This document shows, one piece after another, positions 1-9,821 of a stretch of 54,303 nt of DNA. The position numbers were made by a program, and so were the translations under genes. How positions within the stretch are numbered: the stretch's first letter is position 1; each line of letters begins with the position of its first letter. Under the pieces are notes generated by a model that had not been told where the DNA came from, did not search any database, and was given only the letters and a program-made list of their open reading frames with translations. The stretch comes from Gammaproteobacteria bacterium (GTDB lineage: Bacteria; Pseudomonadota; Gammaproteobacteria; Pseudomonadales; Pseudohongiellaceae), in the NCBI GenBank assembly GCA_028818225.1, contig JAPPOG010000037.1, positions 1-54,303 on the forward strand, in the 5' to 3' direction.

Positions 1-23
1 AAAGTATTTACATTACTATTTAC
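1..23. promoter_or_regulatory. Partial operator-like half-sites at the window edge
   Basis: AAAGTATTTAC at 1-11 is identical to the reverse complement of part of the palindrome at 96-117, and ACTATTTAC at 15-23 is a near copy. They suggest a second binding site for the regulator encoded at 152, perhaps serving a divergent gene lying to the left of the window. The site is cut by the window edge, so its full symmetry cannot be judged. Confidence 0.4.
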
Positions 24-95
24 ACAGCAATGTAAGAATTATCTAATATAATTAACTAATTATTTTACTATTATGGAAATGGCTTGTCCGCCGTT

Positions 96-117
96 AAATA
101 AAGTAAATACTTTATTT
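96..117. promoter_or_regulatory. Perfect palindromic operator upstream of the Fe-S regulator
   Basis: Arms AAATAAAGTA (96-105) and TACTTTATTT (108-117) are exact reverse complements around a 2-bp AA spacer. The palindrome ends 34 bp before the start of the HTH regulator at 152. Its size and symmetry fit a dimeric HTH repressor site, and its position suggests autoregulation. The link to this protein is inferred from position. Confidence 0.6.
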
Positions 118-151
118 ATCATGCCGATACGGAGCTGCAGAGGTTATATGT

Positions 152-790
152 ATGGAACTCGCTAAAAGTCAGGATCAGATTCTTCATCGACTCAAAACAA
201 GAGGTCCTCAATCAGTAAAAATTCTTTCAAATCAATTAGATATGACCACAATGGGGGTACGTCAACACCTTGCTGAGCTGGAACAAAAAGGACTCGTCAG
301 CCAAACCCGTGAAGAAAAGCAAACCAGAGGCCGGCCTGTGCATTTGTGGCGTCTAACCCAGCCCGGACATCAGCGCTTTCCTGATGGTCATTCCCAGGTT
401 ACGCTGGAGCTAATTGACGTGATTCGAAAAGATTTGGGTGAGGCAAGCCTTAATCGCTTGATCGATAGCCGGAACGATCAGGTTACACAGCAGTATCGTC
501 AGGAAATTGCTGCTCTCGGTGACGATATTCAGGCTAAGGTGCAAAAACTGGCAGAATTGCGCAGCATTGAAGGCTATATGGCCGAGGTCCGGCTCTTGCC
601 CGATGGCTGGCTTCTCATTGAGAACCACTGCCCTATCTGCGCGGCGGCGGACAAGTGTCAGCAATTTTGCCGCGCCGAACTGAAGTGCTTCCAGGATTTG
701 TTTGCAGAAGTCGCAATAGTCGAACGTATCGACCATATGTTGGCTGGAGCACGGCGCTGCGCCTATAAAGTAAGTCCGACCAGCCAATGA
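152..790 (+). CDS. SufR-like HTH transcriptional regulator with cysteine-rich C-terminus
   Basis: This 212-residue DNA-binding regulator has a winged HTH at roughly residues 8-65 (ILSNQLDMTTMGVRQHLAEL) and a C-terminal cysteine cluster: C160, C163, C169, C173, C179 and C203. The HCPIC...FC...RRCAY arrangement is typical of SufR-type DeoR/ArsR-like regulators that bind an iron-sulfur cluster and control Fe-S assembly or redox genes. C160 to C173 shows the CX12C spacing. The start at 152 is preceded by CAGAGG at 138-143; an overlapping ATG at 148 is in another frame. A perfect palindrome upstream is the likely operator. The regulated genes are probably outside the window to the left. The family call is good; the name SufR itself is not proven. 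Confidence 0.75.
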   Translation: MELAKSQDQILHRLKTRGPQSVKILSNQLDMTTMGVRQHLAELEQKGLVSQTREEKQTRGRPVHLWRLTQPGHQRFPDGHSQVTLELIDVIRKDLGEASLNRLIDSRNDQVTQQYRQEIAALGDDIQAKVQKLAELRSIEGYMAEVRLLPDGWLLIENHCPICAAADKCQQFCRAELKCFQDLFAEVAIVERIDHMLAGARRCAYKVSPTSQ

Positions 791-906
791 CCCGCTTACA
801 CTGCGCTGCCTCAGCCACTGTTACTCGCCAAACATCACAAGTCCAGCCCAATACCTGCTATAGTATTTCTATCAAGTAGTTTATATGTCCCTGATTCAAA
901 ATCCCT

Positions 907-3042
907 ATGGCTAATCGAATTCTGCAAAAGGCAGCAGGGAACATTCCCCAGGGCCATTCTGACAACCCCCCCAAACTCTATTCCTATCCTAAGTATTGGG
1001 CAGAATGTTTCGGCACGGCACCGTACCTCCCAATGTCTCGTAAGGAGATGGATGCATTAGGGTGGGATAGCTGCGACGTAATTATTGTGACGGCTGACGC
1101 CTATGTAGATCATCCCAGTTTCGGCATGGCTGTGGTTGGCCGTTTGCTCGAAGCACAAGGGTTTAGGGTTGGAATTATAGCTCAGCCCGAATGGGATAGT
1201 GTCGAGCCATTTAAAGCGCTGGGCAAACCCAATCTATTCTTTGGTATTACTGGCGGCAACATGGATTCCCTGATTAATCGCTATACCGCTGACCTCAGAA
1301 TACGCAGCGATGATGCCTACACGCCCAATGCAGAACCGGGAAAGCGCCCGGATCGTTCGGTGATCGTTTACAGTCAACGCTGCCGCGAAGCCTATTATGA
1401 GACTCCTATAGTCATTGGCGGAATCGAAGCGAGCCTGCGCCGAATAGCTCAGTACGATTACTGGAGTGATAAAGTTCGCCGCTCAATACTGGTGGATGCC
1501 AATGCAGATATATTGTTATTTGGCAATGCAGAAAGAGCATTGGCTGAACTCGCCCACCAAGTTGCAAACGGAAAATCGATAGCAGATCTTTGGGATTTGA
1601 GGGGAAGCGCTCTGCTTAAAAAGGATATTCCAGTTGGCTGGACGGAAATTGATTCGACCCGAATCGATTGGCCAGCAAAAATAGATAAACTTCCCAATCC
1701 CTATGATTTTCATGACAAGCAACAAAGGGAGCTCGATAAAAATCAGGACGAAGCTGTACCGGTGAAGATTATTCCACTGCCTTTGCAGCGCAAAGTAGAA
1801 TTTGATTCCCAGCTTAGTTATATCCGTCTGCCTTCATTTAACAAAGTTATTAATGATGCGCCATTGTACGCACATGCTTCGAGGGTCTTACACCAGGAAG
1901 CAAATCCCTATAACGGTAAGGTTCTGGTTCAGAAACACGGAAACCAGGATGTCTGGGTAAATCCTCCGCCTATCCCACTTGAAACTGATGAAATGGATTG
2001 GGTGTTCGATCTACCTTATCAACGTAAGCCTCACCCAGGTTATGGCGATGCCAGAATCCCTGCCTATGACATGATTAAAACTTCAGTAAATATTATGCGA
2101 GGTTGCTTTGGCGGATGTACGTTCTGTTCAATTACAGAACATGAAGGAAGAATCATCCAGAGTAGATCAGAAGATTCTGTAATTCGAGAGATCGAAAAAA
2201 TTCGAGATCAGGTGCCTGGATTTACGGGCACGATTTCAGATCTCGGTGGCCCAACTGCAAATATGTACAAGCTAAATTGTAAATCTCTAAAAATTCAAAA
2301 AACTTGTAAAAGACTGTCCTGTGTCTATCCCACCATATGCAAGCATTTAAATACCGACCATAGCCCTACCACCCAACTCTATCGAAAAGCGCGAGCCATA
2401 CCTGGTATCAAGCGAGTCGCAGTTGCCTCAGGTCTGCGCTATGACCTGGCATTGAAAGATCCTGAGTACATTAAGGAACTGGTTACTCATCATGTAGGTG
2501 GATATCTAAAAATTGCGCCGGAGCATAGTGAAGATAAAACGCTATCGAAAATGATGAAACCAGGTATATCAGCATACGATGAATTCAAGGTTCTCTTTGA
2601 CAAGTTTTCGAAGGAGGCCGGGAAAGAACAATTTCTGATACCTTACTTCATTGCCGCCCACCCGGGGTGTGATGCTGAAGATATGCTGAACTTGAGTCTC
2701 TGGCTGAAAGAACATAATTTCAAACCAGATCAAGTCCAGACGTTCTATCCATCTCCCATGGCACTGGCTACTGCCATGTACTACTCGGAAAAAAATCCAT
2801 TGGAAAAGGTTCGCTATAAAAGTGACCAAGTCAGTGTCTGCAAAGATATAGATCAGCGCAGGCTACAAAAAGCGTTTCTTCGATATCATGACGAAAAGAA
2901 CTGGCCTACTCTACGTAAAGCACTAATCAATCTGGGTAGGAGCGATTTGATTGGAACAGGAAACAAGCACCTGATTCCGCCGGAACAGCGGAATAATCGC
3001 CACAACACACGTAAAAATTCAACAAGGCGACGCCGTACCTAG
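907..3042 (+). CDS. ygiQ: YgiQ family radical SAM protein
   Basis: The 711-residue protein matches E. coli YgiQ throughout from memory ([36 protein letters not shown]). The radical-SAM cysteines are C400, C404 and C407 in [15 protein letters not shown]. An N-terminal cobalamin-binding-like region precedes the SAM barrel, and a basic tail rich in Arg and Asn closes the protein. The molecular function of YgiQ is not established; members are predicted radical-SAM enzymes. No good Shine-Dalgarno precedes 907, and a nine-codon ORF (885-914) overlaps the start codon, so initiation may be coupled. The gene ends in a CTAG shared with the stop codon of the convergent gene. Confidence 0.93.
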   Translation: MANRILQKAAGNIPQGHSDNPPKLYSYPKYWAECFGTAPYLPMSRKEMDALGWDSCDVIIVTADAYVDHPSFGMAVVGRLLEAQGFRVGIIAQPEWDSVEPFKALGKPNLFFGITGGNMDSLINRYTADLRIRSDDAYTPNAEPGKRPDRSVIVYSQRCREAYYETPIVIGGIEASLRRIAQYDYWSDKVRRSILVDANADILLFGNAERALAELAHQVANGKSIADLWDLRGSALLKKDIPVGWTEIDSTRIDWPAKIDKLPNPYDFHDKQQRELDKNQDEAVPVKIIPLPLQRKVEFDSQLSYIRLPSFNKVINDAPLYAHASRVLHQEANPYNGKVLVQKHGNQDVWVNPPPIPLETDEMDWVFDLPYQRKPHPGYGDARIPAYDMIKTSVNIMRGCFGGCTFCSITEHEGRIIQSRSEDSVIREIEKIRDQVPGFTGTISDLGGPTANMYKLNCKSLKIQKTCKRLSCVYPTICKHLNTDHSPTTQLYRKARAIPGIKRVAVASGLRYDLALKDPEYIKELVTHHVGGYLKIAPEHSEDKTLSKMMKPGISAYDEFKVLFDKFSKEAGKEQFLIPYFIAAHPGCDAEDMLNLSLWLKEHNFKPDQVQTFYPSPMALATAMYYSEKNPLEKVRYKSDQVSVCKDIDQRRLQKAFLRYHDEKNWPTLRKALINLGRSDLIGTGNKHLIPPEQRNNRHNTRKNSTRRRRT

Positions 3043-4931
3043 GATTCTACAAGCAAATTAATTTCTTCTAATATCTGCCAGCGATCATCTTCCATAATTA
3101 CCAGAAGTTTCTTCAGGGTGTTATCGCTATAGGTGGGAGATTCGTAAGCGAGCCAGAAGTGAACCTCATAGACGCCATTTTCTTGGGTAATGAATTGAAA
3201 ATCGCTCATAGCCAATCGAATCCATTCAGCATTACCAATAACCCGTTGCCGGTTTGCTCGCCATGCACTTTGCGTATCCTGGTAGCGAGGCGTGAATTCG
3301 TCATGGTAGTGAAAAAAATAATCCGCCAGCATTTGTGATTGCCAGGCCGCTATCCAGGATTCAACTGTTAGCTGAATTGCTAAAACTACAGCGCTTTCGC
3401 TCTCTTCCTCGAGCAGCTCAGGTTCAATATCCGCGCTCAGATCAGCAAGGCCTTCATCTGCACTGTTGCCAATGTCGATACTCGCTTCAACCCTATTGGG
3501 AAAATCTTCGAGTACAGACTCATCCTCTCCAGCAGTGAGGATTGTCATATCCGAACTGGCAATAATCCCTGCCGCTAATTCCTCCTCAGTTATCTCGGCC
3601 AAAACCTCTTCGCGCGCTGCCTGCTCACTATTGATAGTTTCATTCAATACGGCATCTGAATTATCTGCCGCAAATTCTGGCGGTGAAAGCACAATGGCTG
3701 AATCGGGCGAATCCTCCTCTTCCAGGGTTAGGACTCGGGGCCGAGGGACCTCTGCCACGGGGTTATCTTGTTCATTATCTAACGAAGATTCCGCTTCCAG
3801 GCCCACAGTTAATGCTTCGTATTCCGGTTCGACGATATCATCGACAGATACTCCTCGTTCAGCCGCGGTCACCAGCGCTAAATTAGAATCAGAGACAGGT
3901 TCTTCTGCAAAATTTTCAAGATTAGCCTGAGGAGATTCTGCTGCTTGCCTCTGCTGCTGACTGGGTACAGTCTGCTCGACGTTAACAATGGACTGATTAT
4001 CGAACACCTCCGCTGAACTGGTCTGATCCTGCCTGGCAATCAACTGGTTCTCACTCGTGATTTCCCCGGGAGTGTTTATTTGTTGATACAAAAACCCAAG
4101 TGAAGCAATTGCCAGCACCGCAAACACAGGCCCAAAAACGATTAACTGGTTATTGTCCCTAAAGCCCCGGCTTGGCAGATTTTCATCAGCAGCTGCTGCT
4201 TTGATCAGGTTCGCCAGTTCAATCCTGGTGATTGGCAGTAATTCTGATTGACCGGTTCGAGACTCGACAATTAGTCGACAGATGGCCGCAGCCGGTTGCG
4301 GATAACCTTTGCAGGATTTATAAAAGTAATTCATTGCCTTGGGTTCGAGTTGAATCCCCGGCATGCCGGCTTTTTCCAGATAAGTGACGAAGAACAGACT
4401 CAATGTTTCCGGATCCATTGGTTCCAGGTAAAACTTATGAGAAACATGCAGTAATAATGATTTGAACTCTGAGTTGCTAAGTAAGCGACTTTCCAGTGAT
4501 GTATCCCCACAAAGAACAATATTTAGCATGCGCCTGGAGCCAGTTTGGACTTCGGCCAACCGATATACTTCGATCAATGAAATATCGCTTAACAAATGAG
4601 CATCATCGAATATCAAGAGCAGCGGCTTATCGTGGTCATCAATGAGCGCGTCTTCCAATACTCGAGCAAAATTCGCTAAATTCGGAAGATCCAATTCACG
4701 TGCCAGCATGGTTCGCAGCATCTCGGGTGACTCAATCGCATAATCAAAATGAACCACTCTGAACCCTTTGCGGCGCATGTATTGGACAAGCTTGTCGCAG
4801 AGTGTAGTTTTGCCAGTATGGGCCGGGCCCATAAGCTTAATGAAAGCCTCAGGCATGGAGAGCGCATCATGCATGCCCTGCAATAACTGCTGATAAGGGC
4901 CGCCACTAAAATAGAAGGAATTTCGTTGCAT
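3039..4931 (-). CDS. ExeA-like AAA ATPase with membrane segment and NTF2-like C-terminal domain
   Basis: The 630-residue protein has three parts. An N-terminal AAA/ExeA-MshM-type ATPase carries Walker A GPAHTGKT (about residues 35-42) and Walker [10 protein letters not shown] (near 105). A single membrane segment follows near residue 265 ([17 protein letters not shown]). Then comes a long acidic, low-complexity linker. The last ~110 residues ([20 protein letters not shown]..., ending W-QILEE) resemble the NTF2-like domain found at the C-terminus of Cds6-type envelope proteins. The ATPase half recalls DamX/ExeA proteins acting at the cell envelope, so an envelope-assembly role is inferred. ATG at 4931 is preferred over an upstream TTG at 4937. 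It lies 29 bp after trmJ on the same strand, probably one operon. Confidence 0.7.
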   Translation of the reverse strand: MQRNSFYFSGGPYQQLLQGMHDALSMPEAFIKLMGPAHTGKTTLCDKLVQYMRRKGFRVVHFDYAIESPEMLRTMLARELDLPNLANFARVLEDALIDDHDKPLLLIFDDAHLLSDISLIEVYRLAEVQTGSRRMLNIVLCGDTSLESRLLSNSEFKSLLLHVSHKFYLEPMDPETLSLFFVTYLEKAGMPGIQLEPKAMNYFYKSCKGYPQPAAAICRLIVESRTGQSELLPITRIELANLIKAAAADENLPSRGFRDNNQLIVFGPVFAVLAIASLGFLYQQINTPGEITSENQLIARQDQTSSAEVFDNQSIVNVEQTVPSQQQRQAAESPQANLENFAEEPVSDSNLALVTAAERGVSVDDIVEPEYEALTVGLEAESSLDNEQDNPVAEVPRPRVLTLEEEDSPDSAIVLSPPEFAADNSDAVLNETINSEQAAREEVLAEITEEELAAGIIASSDMTILTAGEDESVLEDFPNRVEASIDIGNSADEGLADLSADIEPELLEEESESAVVLAIQLTVESWIAAWQSQMLADYFFHYHDEFTPRYQDTQSAWRANRQRVIGNAEWIRLAMSDFQFITQENGVYEVHFWLAYESPTYSDNTLKKLLVIMEDDRWQILEEINLLVES

Positions 4932-4960
4932 AACCAATTAGGTTATCGTCACCAAGTTCT

Positions 4961-5710
4961 TTATTTTTGCCTATTTTTGATACTGAATTCTATATTCGTC
5001 AGTATCCCACGCAATATATTCATTTCCATCACGTCGATTCGAATACGGCTGAATAGTCTCCGCATTCGTTGCATGAGTTGACGCGGATTTTTTGGATCAT
5101 GAAAATCAATTGCTATCATCACCCGCTCCAGGTGCTCGTAGAAATGTTCCACCTGCTCTCCTGTCGCCTTTTCCTGATCCCAAAATTCATCCTCCTGGCT
5201 CTCTTTTGTATCCAATAGTTGCAACTGAGTTTTACGCAACTCATAACAAATGACCATAACTGCTGCAGCAAGATTTAGTGAACTGTAATTTTCATTTGCA
5301 GGAATCTGTACATGAAAATGACAGAGTTGCAATTCATCATTGTTTAATCCTGAATCTTCCCGGCCGAAAACCAGTGCAACTTTATTGGTATTTTTCTCTG
5401 CCAGGACTTTAGTGGCAGTTTGCTCAGGATTTAGCATGGGCCAGGGAATTTTCCTCGAGCGGGCACTGGTACCTATTACCAGTCCACAATCTGCTATGGC
5501 CGCCTCCAGGTTATCAAACACTTGTGCTGATTCAAGAATATCCACGGCAGAGGCAGCTCTGCCCACGGCTACCCCACTGGGAAAGTCTTTAGGATCGACA
5601 AGCGCGAGCTTATGCAATCCCATATTCTTCATAGCCCTGGCACTGGCGCCAATATTGCCTGGATGGGAAGTATTCACCAGCACAACTTTGATATTACTTA
5701 ATTCTTGCAC
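4961..5710 (-). CDS. trmJ: tRNA (cytidine/uridine-2'-O-)-methyltransferase TrmJ
   Basis: This SPOUT-class methyltransferase modifies the ribose at position 32 of tRNAs. The sequence shows the family motifs: VLVNTSHPGNIGASARAM near the N-terminus, GTSARSRKIPWPML, the SAM-knot motif VALVFGREDSGLNNDEL, and YSSLNLAAAV. The C-terminal extension (RLFSRIRIDVMEMNILRGIL) matches the E. coli protein as I remember it. GTG at 5710 is preferred because GGAAGG lies 7 nt before it and the resulting N-terminus fits the family; an in-frame TTG at 5725 would add five residues. It is divergent from suhB, as in enterobacteria. Confidence 0.93.
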   Translation of the reverse strand: MQELSNIKVVLVNTSHPGNIGASARAMKNMGLHKLALVDPKDFPSGVAVGRAASAVDILESAQVFDNLEAAIADCGLVIGTSARSRKIPWPMLNPEQTATKVLAEKNTNKVALVFGREDSGLNNDELQLCHFHVQIPANENYSSLNLAAAVMVICYELRKTQLQLLDTKESQEDEFWDQEKATGEQVEHFYEHLERVMIAIDFHDPKNPRQLMQRMRRLFSRIRIDVMEMNILRGILTNIEFSIKNRQK

Positions 5711-5875
5711 GACGCGGCCTTCCAAGGTGGTTTAAAGCGCTTAATTATATCAGCAAGATCAGGCTAACTATGCAGCAAGCACCTCAGCTTCTTTGTCTTC
5801 GGTGGCTTTGCTATCATTATGCTCCCAGGCCCTTAAGTGGCGGGGACTTTGTTCTTTAATTAGCTCGGAACCAAC

Positions 5876-6649
5876 ATGCAGGCAATGATAAATATTGCGC
5901 TTCGTGCAGCGCGTGCTGCTGCTGAAGCGCTTCTTCAAACTGGAGACAGACTGGATCGCGTTAAAATAGCCAACGATGATCCACTTAATTTCGTTTCATC
6001 CGCCGATAAGGATTCCGAAGCTACTATTCTCTACCACCTGCAAAAAGCATTTCCCAACCATTCTTATCAAACCCGACTCGGTACTGAAATTCAGGGCGAA
6101 GCCCCGGAGCCGACCTGGCTGGTAGATCCATTAATTGGTAGTTTTAATTTCAGTTGTGGAAGTGATCGCTACGGTATTGCGATCGCCTGCAAGATCGACA
6201 ATATCATCTCCCATTCCGTAATGTTGCTGCCAGTGATGAATGAAGAATTTACTGCTTCCCGGGGAAATGGCGCCCAATTAAATAATCGTAGGATTCGTGT
6301 TAGTGATCATAAAGACAATACGCAGCCCGTTTTCGTCCTCGATGCTGAGGGAGTCAATCCGAGTCAGCTCGCGAGCATTATGCAAAAGTTTGGTGATAGC
6401 CAGCTCTCAGTGAGAATGACGGGAAGTAGTGCTATCGATATGGCTTTCACTGCTGCAGGGCGTTTTTCTGCAGGATGGTGTATTAATCGTGGCTCTATTG
6501 CGCAACAAGTTGCAATTCTCTTACTGACAGAGGCAGGAGCTCTTGTAGGGAGTGAAAACGGCAACCCGGATACTGCAAAAGCGTCTGAGTTAATTTATGC
6601 AGCGCCCAAATCATTTAAGGAATTAGTAAAAATTCGTCAATCCAGCTAA
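5876..6649 (+). CDS. suhB: SuhB-like protein of the inositol monophosphatase family, catalytically degenerate
   Basis: The 257-residue protein is collinear with E. coli SuhB: MQAMINIALRAARAAAEALL matches its N-terminus, and it is divergent from trmJ. SuhB is an inositol-1-monophosphatase fold protein that also acts in Nus-dependent rRNA antitermination. Here the Mg2+ ligands are mostly missing. The EE pair of the TEESG motif is R67-L68, the DPxDGTxNF motif reads DPLIGSFNF (residues 84-92, second Asp is Ile87), and the C-terminal WD motif reads RGS (residues 205-207). Only D84 remains. Catalysis is therefore unlikely, whereas the fold and hence a Nus-factor role may be kept. Adjacent in-frame ATG at 5885 is less likely. 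Confidence 0.85.
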   Translation: MQAMINIALRAARAAAEALLQTGDRLDRVKIANDDPLNFVSSADKDSEATILYHLQKAFPNHSYQTRLGTEIQGEAPEPTWLVDPLIGSFNFSCGSDRYGIAIACKIDNIISHSVMLLPVMNEEFTASRGNGAQLNNRRIRVSDHKDNTQPVFVLDAEGVNPSQLASIMQKFGDSQLSVRMTGSSAIDMAFTAAGRFSAGWCINRGSIAQQVAILLLTEAGALVGSENGNPDTAKASELIYAAPKSFKELVKIRQSS

Positions 6650-6734
6650 AAGCCTTGTCTAATTGAAACTTTATGTGTCTGATGCAATAAGTTTCAAAAA
6701 TTACGGTATATTGAAAAAGCAAAGAAGAAACGTG

Positions 6735-6781
6735 GGTTACTGTGTAGCCGGCGACCTGGCTTTAAGGACTCGCCAGTCTTT
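6735..6781 (+). promoter_or_regulatory. Structured leader upstream of the MATE gene, possible attenuator
   Basis: GGTTAC/GTAGCC (6735-6740, 6744-6749) forms one hairpin. GGCGA/TCGCC (6750-6754, 6770-6774) forms a second stem enclosing CCT/AGG. A third pairing, AAGGACT/AGTCTTT (6764-6770, 6775-6781, one G-U), uses bases of the second stem and is mutually exclusive with it. Alternative pairings 45 nt before a transporter start are suggestive of RNA-based control. I do not match it to a known riboswitch class. Confidence 0.3.
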
Positions 6782-6825
6782 AAGGATATCAATGAAGCTC
6801 CAGTAATAAAGGTAGTCGTCTTTCG

Positions 6826-8199
6826 ATGTCAGGAAAGGCTAAAAACAATCACCACAATCTAGTCGATAGTTCGATCCAGCAAGCGCTGATTCGTATGACC
6901 TTGCCAATGATCATTGGCATGCTAATGCTCTTTACATTCTCTTTGGTCGATACCTGGTTTATTAGTTTTCTCGGAACCGACTCGCTTACAGCCATCAGTT
7001 TTACTTTTCCAGTCACATTTTTTGTCATGAGCCTTGCCATAGGCCTGGGCATCGGCGCTTCAGCTGTTGTCGCAAAATACCTGGGAGCTTCCCATCATGA
7101 AAAAGCGAAAGAAGCGGCCACAGTTATTAATTACATTTCTTTTTTTCTGGCCTGCATTACGGTCTTCCTCTGTTGGACTTTTATGGAGCAGATATTCAGC
7201 TTAATGGGCGCCAGCGAACGCTTAATGGTCCTCATTCGCGAATACATGTATGTGTGGTTTCCTGGTTCGGTTCTAGTGGTTTGCATCATGACCGGAAATA
7301 GTGTTTTACGAGCCTGTGGAGACACCAAGACTCCGAGCATATTGATGGCATCGGCTGGCCTGATTAACGCGATTCTCGACCCTCTTTTAATATTTGGAGT
7401 CGGCCCCTTTCCCGAACTCGGCATTCAGGGAGCAGCCTGGGCCACTGTCATTGCCTGGACCATCGGATTTGGTTACCTGTTCTATCTGTTGGTAGTTAAG
7501 GTGGAAATGGTAAGTCGCTCAATTCCAAGCAGAGCGGTAATGAAAACATCGGGGCGCGACATGCTGCGCATTGGAATTCCAGCCGCAGGCGCTAACATGA
7601 TGACGCCACTTGCTGCCGGTATCATGACCGCCATAGCCGCTGGTTTTGGTGATAATGCAGTGGCTGCGTTTGGTGTCGGCGCCAGAATAGAACCCATTGC
7701 AACCTTATTGGTGCTTGCGATGTCCTCTGCACTGCCCCCAATCATTAGCCAGAACTTCGGGGCAACCCGCATCGACAGGGTAGAAGAAGCTTACCGGATT
7801 GCCATCAAGTTTATCCTTGGCTGGCAGTTGTTAGTCTATGTCGTGCTTGCGATAGGAGCAGGATTTATTGCTTCAGTCTTTTCGGATGATCCCGAAGTTA
7901 TGGAAACAATCAGTTTATTCATTTGGATTATGCCCGTAGGGTATGGATTACAAGGTATAATCATTCTCACTAATTCTTCTCTTAACGCTTTGCATAAACC
8001 GCTTAGCGCACTCTATTTGAGCATGGCCAGATTTTTTGTGTTCTATGTGCCCCTCGCTTATGTAGGAAGCATTTATTTTGGTTTGTTTGGGTTTTTCGCT
8101 GGCGCAGTCTGCGGTAATTTTCTAATGGCGATGATTTCCTGGCGTACATTCAATCACGCCTTATCTGGCGAACAGCAACTCACTGAAAAAACAGCGTAG
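6826..8199 (+). CDS. MATE family efflux transporter
   Basis: The 457-residue integral membrane protein has about twelve hydrophobic segments in two repeated halves. The N-terminus contains the MATE hallmark: ALIRMTLPMIIGMLMLFTFS followed by LVDTWFISFLGTDSLTAISF. GASAVVAKYLG and the mid-protein repeat start (DMLRIGIPAAGANMM) also fit. Members exchange Na+ or H+ for cationic drugs or metabolites across the inner membrane; the substrate cannot be told. It stands alone downstream of suhB, separated by 176 bp containing the structured leader. Confidence 0.92.
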   Translation: MSGKAKNNHHNLVDSSIQQALIRMTLPMIIGMLMLFTFSLVDTWFISFLGTDSLTAISFTFPVTFFVMSLAIGLGIGASAVVAKYLGASHHEKAKEAATVINYISFFLACITVFLCWTFMEQIFSLMGASERLMVLIREYMYVWFPGSVLVVCIMTGNSVLRACGDTKTPSILMASAGLINAILDPLLIFGVGPFPELGIQGAAWATVIAWTIGFGYLFYLLVVKVEMVSRSIPSRAVMKTSGRDMLRIGIPAAGANMMTPLAAGIMTAIAAGFGDNAVAAFGVGARIEPIATLLVLAMSSALPPIISQNFGATRIDRVEEAYRIAIKFILGWQLLVYVVLAIGAGFIASVFSDDPEVMETISLFIWIMPVGYGLQGIIILTNSSLNALHKPLSALYLSMARFFVFYVPLAYVGSIYFGLFGFFAGAVCGNFLMAMISWRTFNHALSGEQQLTEKTA

Positions 8200-8207
8200 A
8201 AAAACGC

Positions 8208-9821
8208 CTAAGATCGAAACAGATTGCGAACACTATCAATCAGTCCGCCTTCTTGTTTAGTAACCGTCACAGGATCTATTGCAACAGCTTCTTCAGCGTC
8301 ATTGGCAGATCCCGATAACTCGAAACTCTTATCTTCAACTGTGTCGCCAATGCCCTGATTTCCTTCGGTATAGCTCAAGCGATTGTTTCGCTCCTGGAAG
8401 GCAAGCATTTCCATGCAGATTTCGTTGTACTCACCCTGAGTCAGTAATTCGGGACACTCTTTCATGTTTAGCGTGAACTGACGATCATTGGCCGCCGACA
8501 AATAATGTAGATTCTTTTTATGGGTTAATAACAGCCCGTTTTCTTTTGCTGTGTCATATAGCGGCGTCCCCCGCAATGGAATATAAGGGAAGAAGAAGAA
8601 ATGTTCCGGCGCTATGGTTTGATTCAATTTCAGGGTTTGCCGCATGTTCTCTGCAGTTTCTAAAGGCATCCCGACAATATTAAAAGTAAGCCGATTAATA
8701 CCGGCCTTTTTGCAATTCTCAGCTGCATCGATCACCTGCTGGTTTTTCATTTTGCGGCCAAGCATTTTGGTTCGATATTCTTCATCACCGCTCTCAATCC
8801 CAAACCAGATAGTATGACAACCAGCATCCGCCGCAGTCTGGCAAAATTCTTCATTCATTACTTCGACACGAGAGTTAATCGAAAAAGGTAAACGAATTTT
8901 CTGTTTATAAATTTCAAAGAAAGCTCGCACGAATTTCAGGTTTGATAGAAATAGCTCATCCCAGAACTCAAAATAACCGACATTGTATAAATCCCGTAAA
9001 CGAATAAGTTCTTCTACCATCGCTTCCGGCTGATATTTCCGTAAAAATGTCTTTTTGGTTTTCCAACCTTCCAAAATTGGCGTATTACAACAGTAAGTAC
9101 ATCTATAGGGACAACCGCGCCCTGTCATTACGGGCAGAACCAATTTCCCCTGTGGTCCGAATATGGATGAGTTAACATCATTAAAGCCATCTTCCTTGGC
9201 AAAAATATCGTAATCGGGAAATGGTAAGGCTTCCAGATCACCAATCTGATGCGGCTCGGTTTCGAAGACAGATCCATCATCCAGTTTCTCCCACATGCCG
9301 TCTGCTGGCCCATCCTTAGTCCCGCGCAGATGCTGCACGATATTCCCTATCGCATACTCACCATCACCGACGCAGATGTAATCGATGTTAGGATTCTCGA
9401 TAGTCTGATCCTGAGACAGCATGGCCTGGTAACCACCGATACAGATTGGCAGATCGGGCATGAGTTTCTTGAGTTCTTCGAAGTAAGGCTCCATCGGATA
9501 CCAATGGGGGCTCATGATTGAGAAAGCAATCAAATCCGGCTCCAGAGCCTGGATAGTTTTTGCATAATTTTCTGGAGAATATCGCTCAGCATCCCGCAGG
9601 ATCAGCACCGGCTCCAGCATTACTTCTACCCAGGGAAAGTCGCGCTTTAAATACGCAGACATGCTGGCAATCGGCATAGCGATTTCATTGCCATCAGGCG
9701 AATAAAACGCAAATACCAGGCGCAGCTTTTCCCTCTTCACAGCTCCAAAGAAGCGGGATTTGTGCTGCGGATAAACTGGCCGCTCAGTACTTACGGCAAT
9801 TACATCGGCTTTCGAATTCAT
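8208..9821 (-). CDS. B12-binding domain radical SAM protein
   Basis: The 537-residue protein begins with a cobalamin-binding-like Rossmann region (about residues 35-165; LEPDLIAFSIMSPHWYPM, PICIGGYQAML, ICVGDGEYA). The classic DxHxxG ligand motif is not evident. A radical-SAM domain follows with C237, C241 and C244 in GRGCPYRCTYCC. FGIESGDEEYRTKMLGR and INRLTFNIVGMPLET are typical SAM-barrel segments. The last 60 residues are a low-complexity tail. Relatives include methyltransferases and ring-forming enzymes of secondary metabolism; the substrate is unknown. It converges on the MATE gene with 8 bp between them and has a clear ATG at 9821. Confidence 0.88.
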   Translation of the reverse strand: MNSKADVIAVSTERPVYPQHKSRFFGAVKREKLRLVFAFYSPDGNEIAMPIASMSAYLKRDFPWVEVMLEPVLILRDAERYSPENYAKTIQALEPDLIAFSIMSPHWYPMEPYFEELKKLMPDLPICIGGYQAMLSQDQTIENPNIDYICVGDGEYAIGNIVQHLRGTKDGPADGMWEKLDDGSVFETEPHQIGDLEALPFPDYDIFAKEDGFNDVNSSIFGPQGKLVLPVMTGRGCPYRCTYCCNTPILEGWKTKKTFLRKYQPEAMVEELIRLRDLYNVGYFEFWDELFLSNLKFVRAFFEIYKQKIRLPFSINSRVEVMNEEFCQTAADAGCHTIWFGIESGDEEYRTKMLGRKMKNQQVIDAAENCKKAGINRLTFNIVGMPLETAENMRQTLKLNQTIAPEHFFFFPYIPLRGTPLYDTAKENGLLLTHKKNLHYLSAANDRQFTLNMKECPELLTQGEYNEICMEMLAFQERNNRLSYTEGNQGIGDTVEDKSFELSGSANDAEEAVAIDPVTVTKQEGGLIDSVRNLFRS

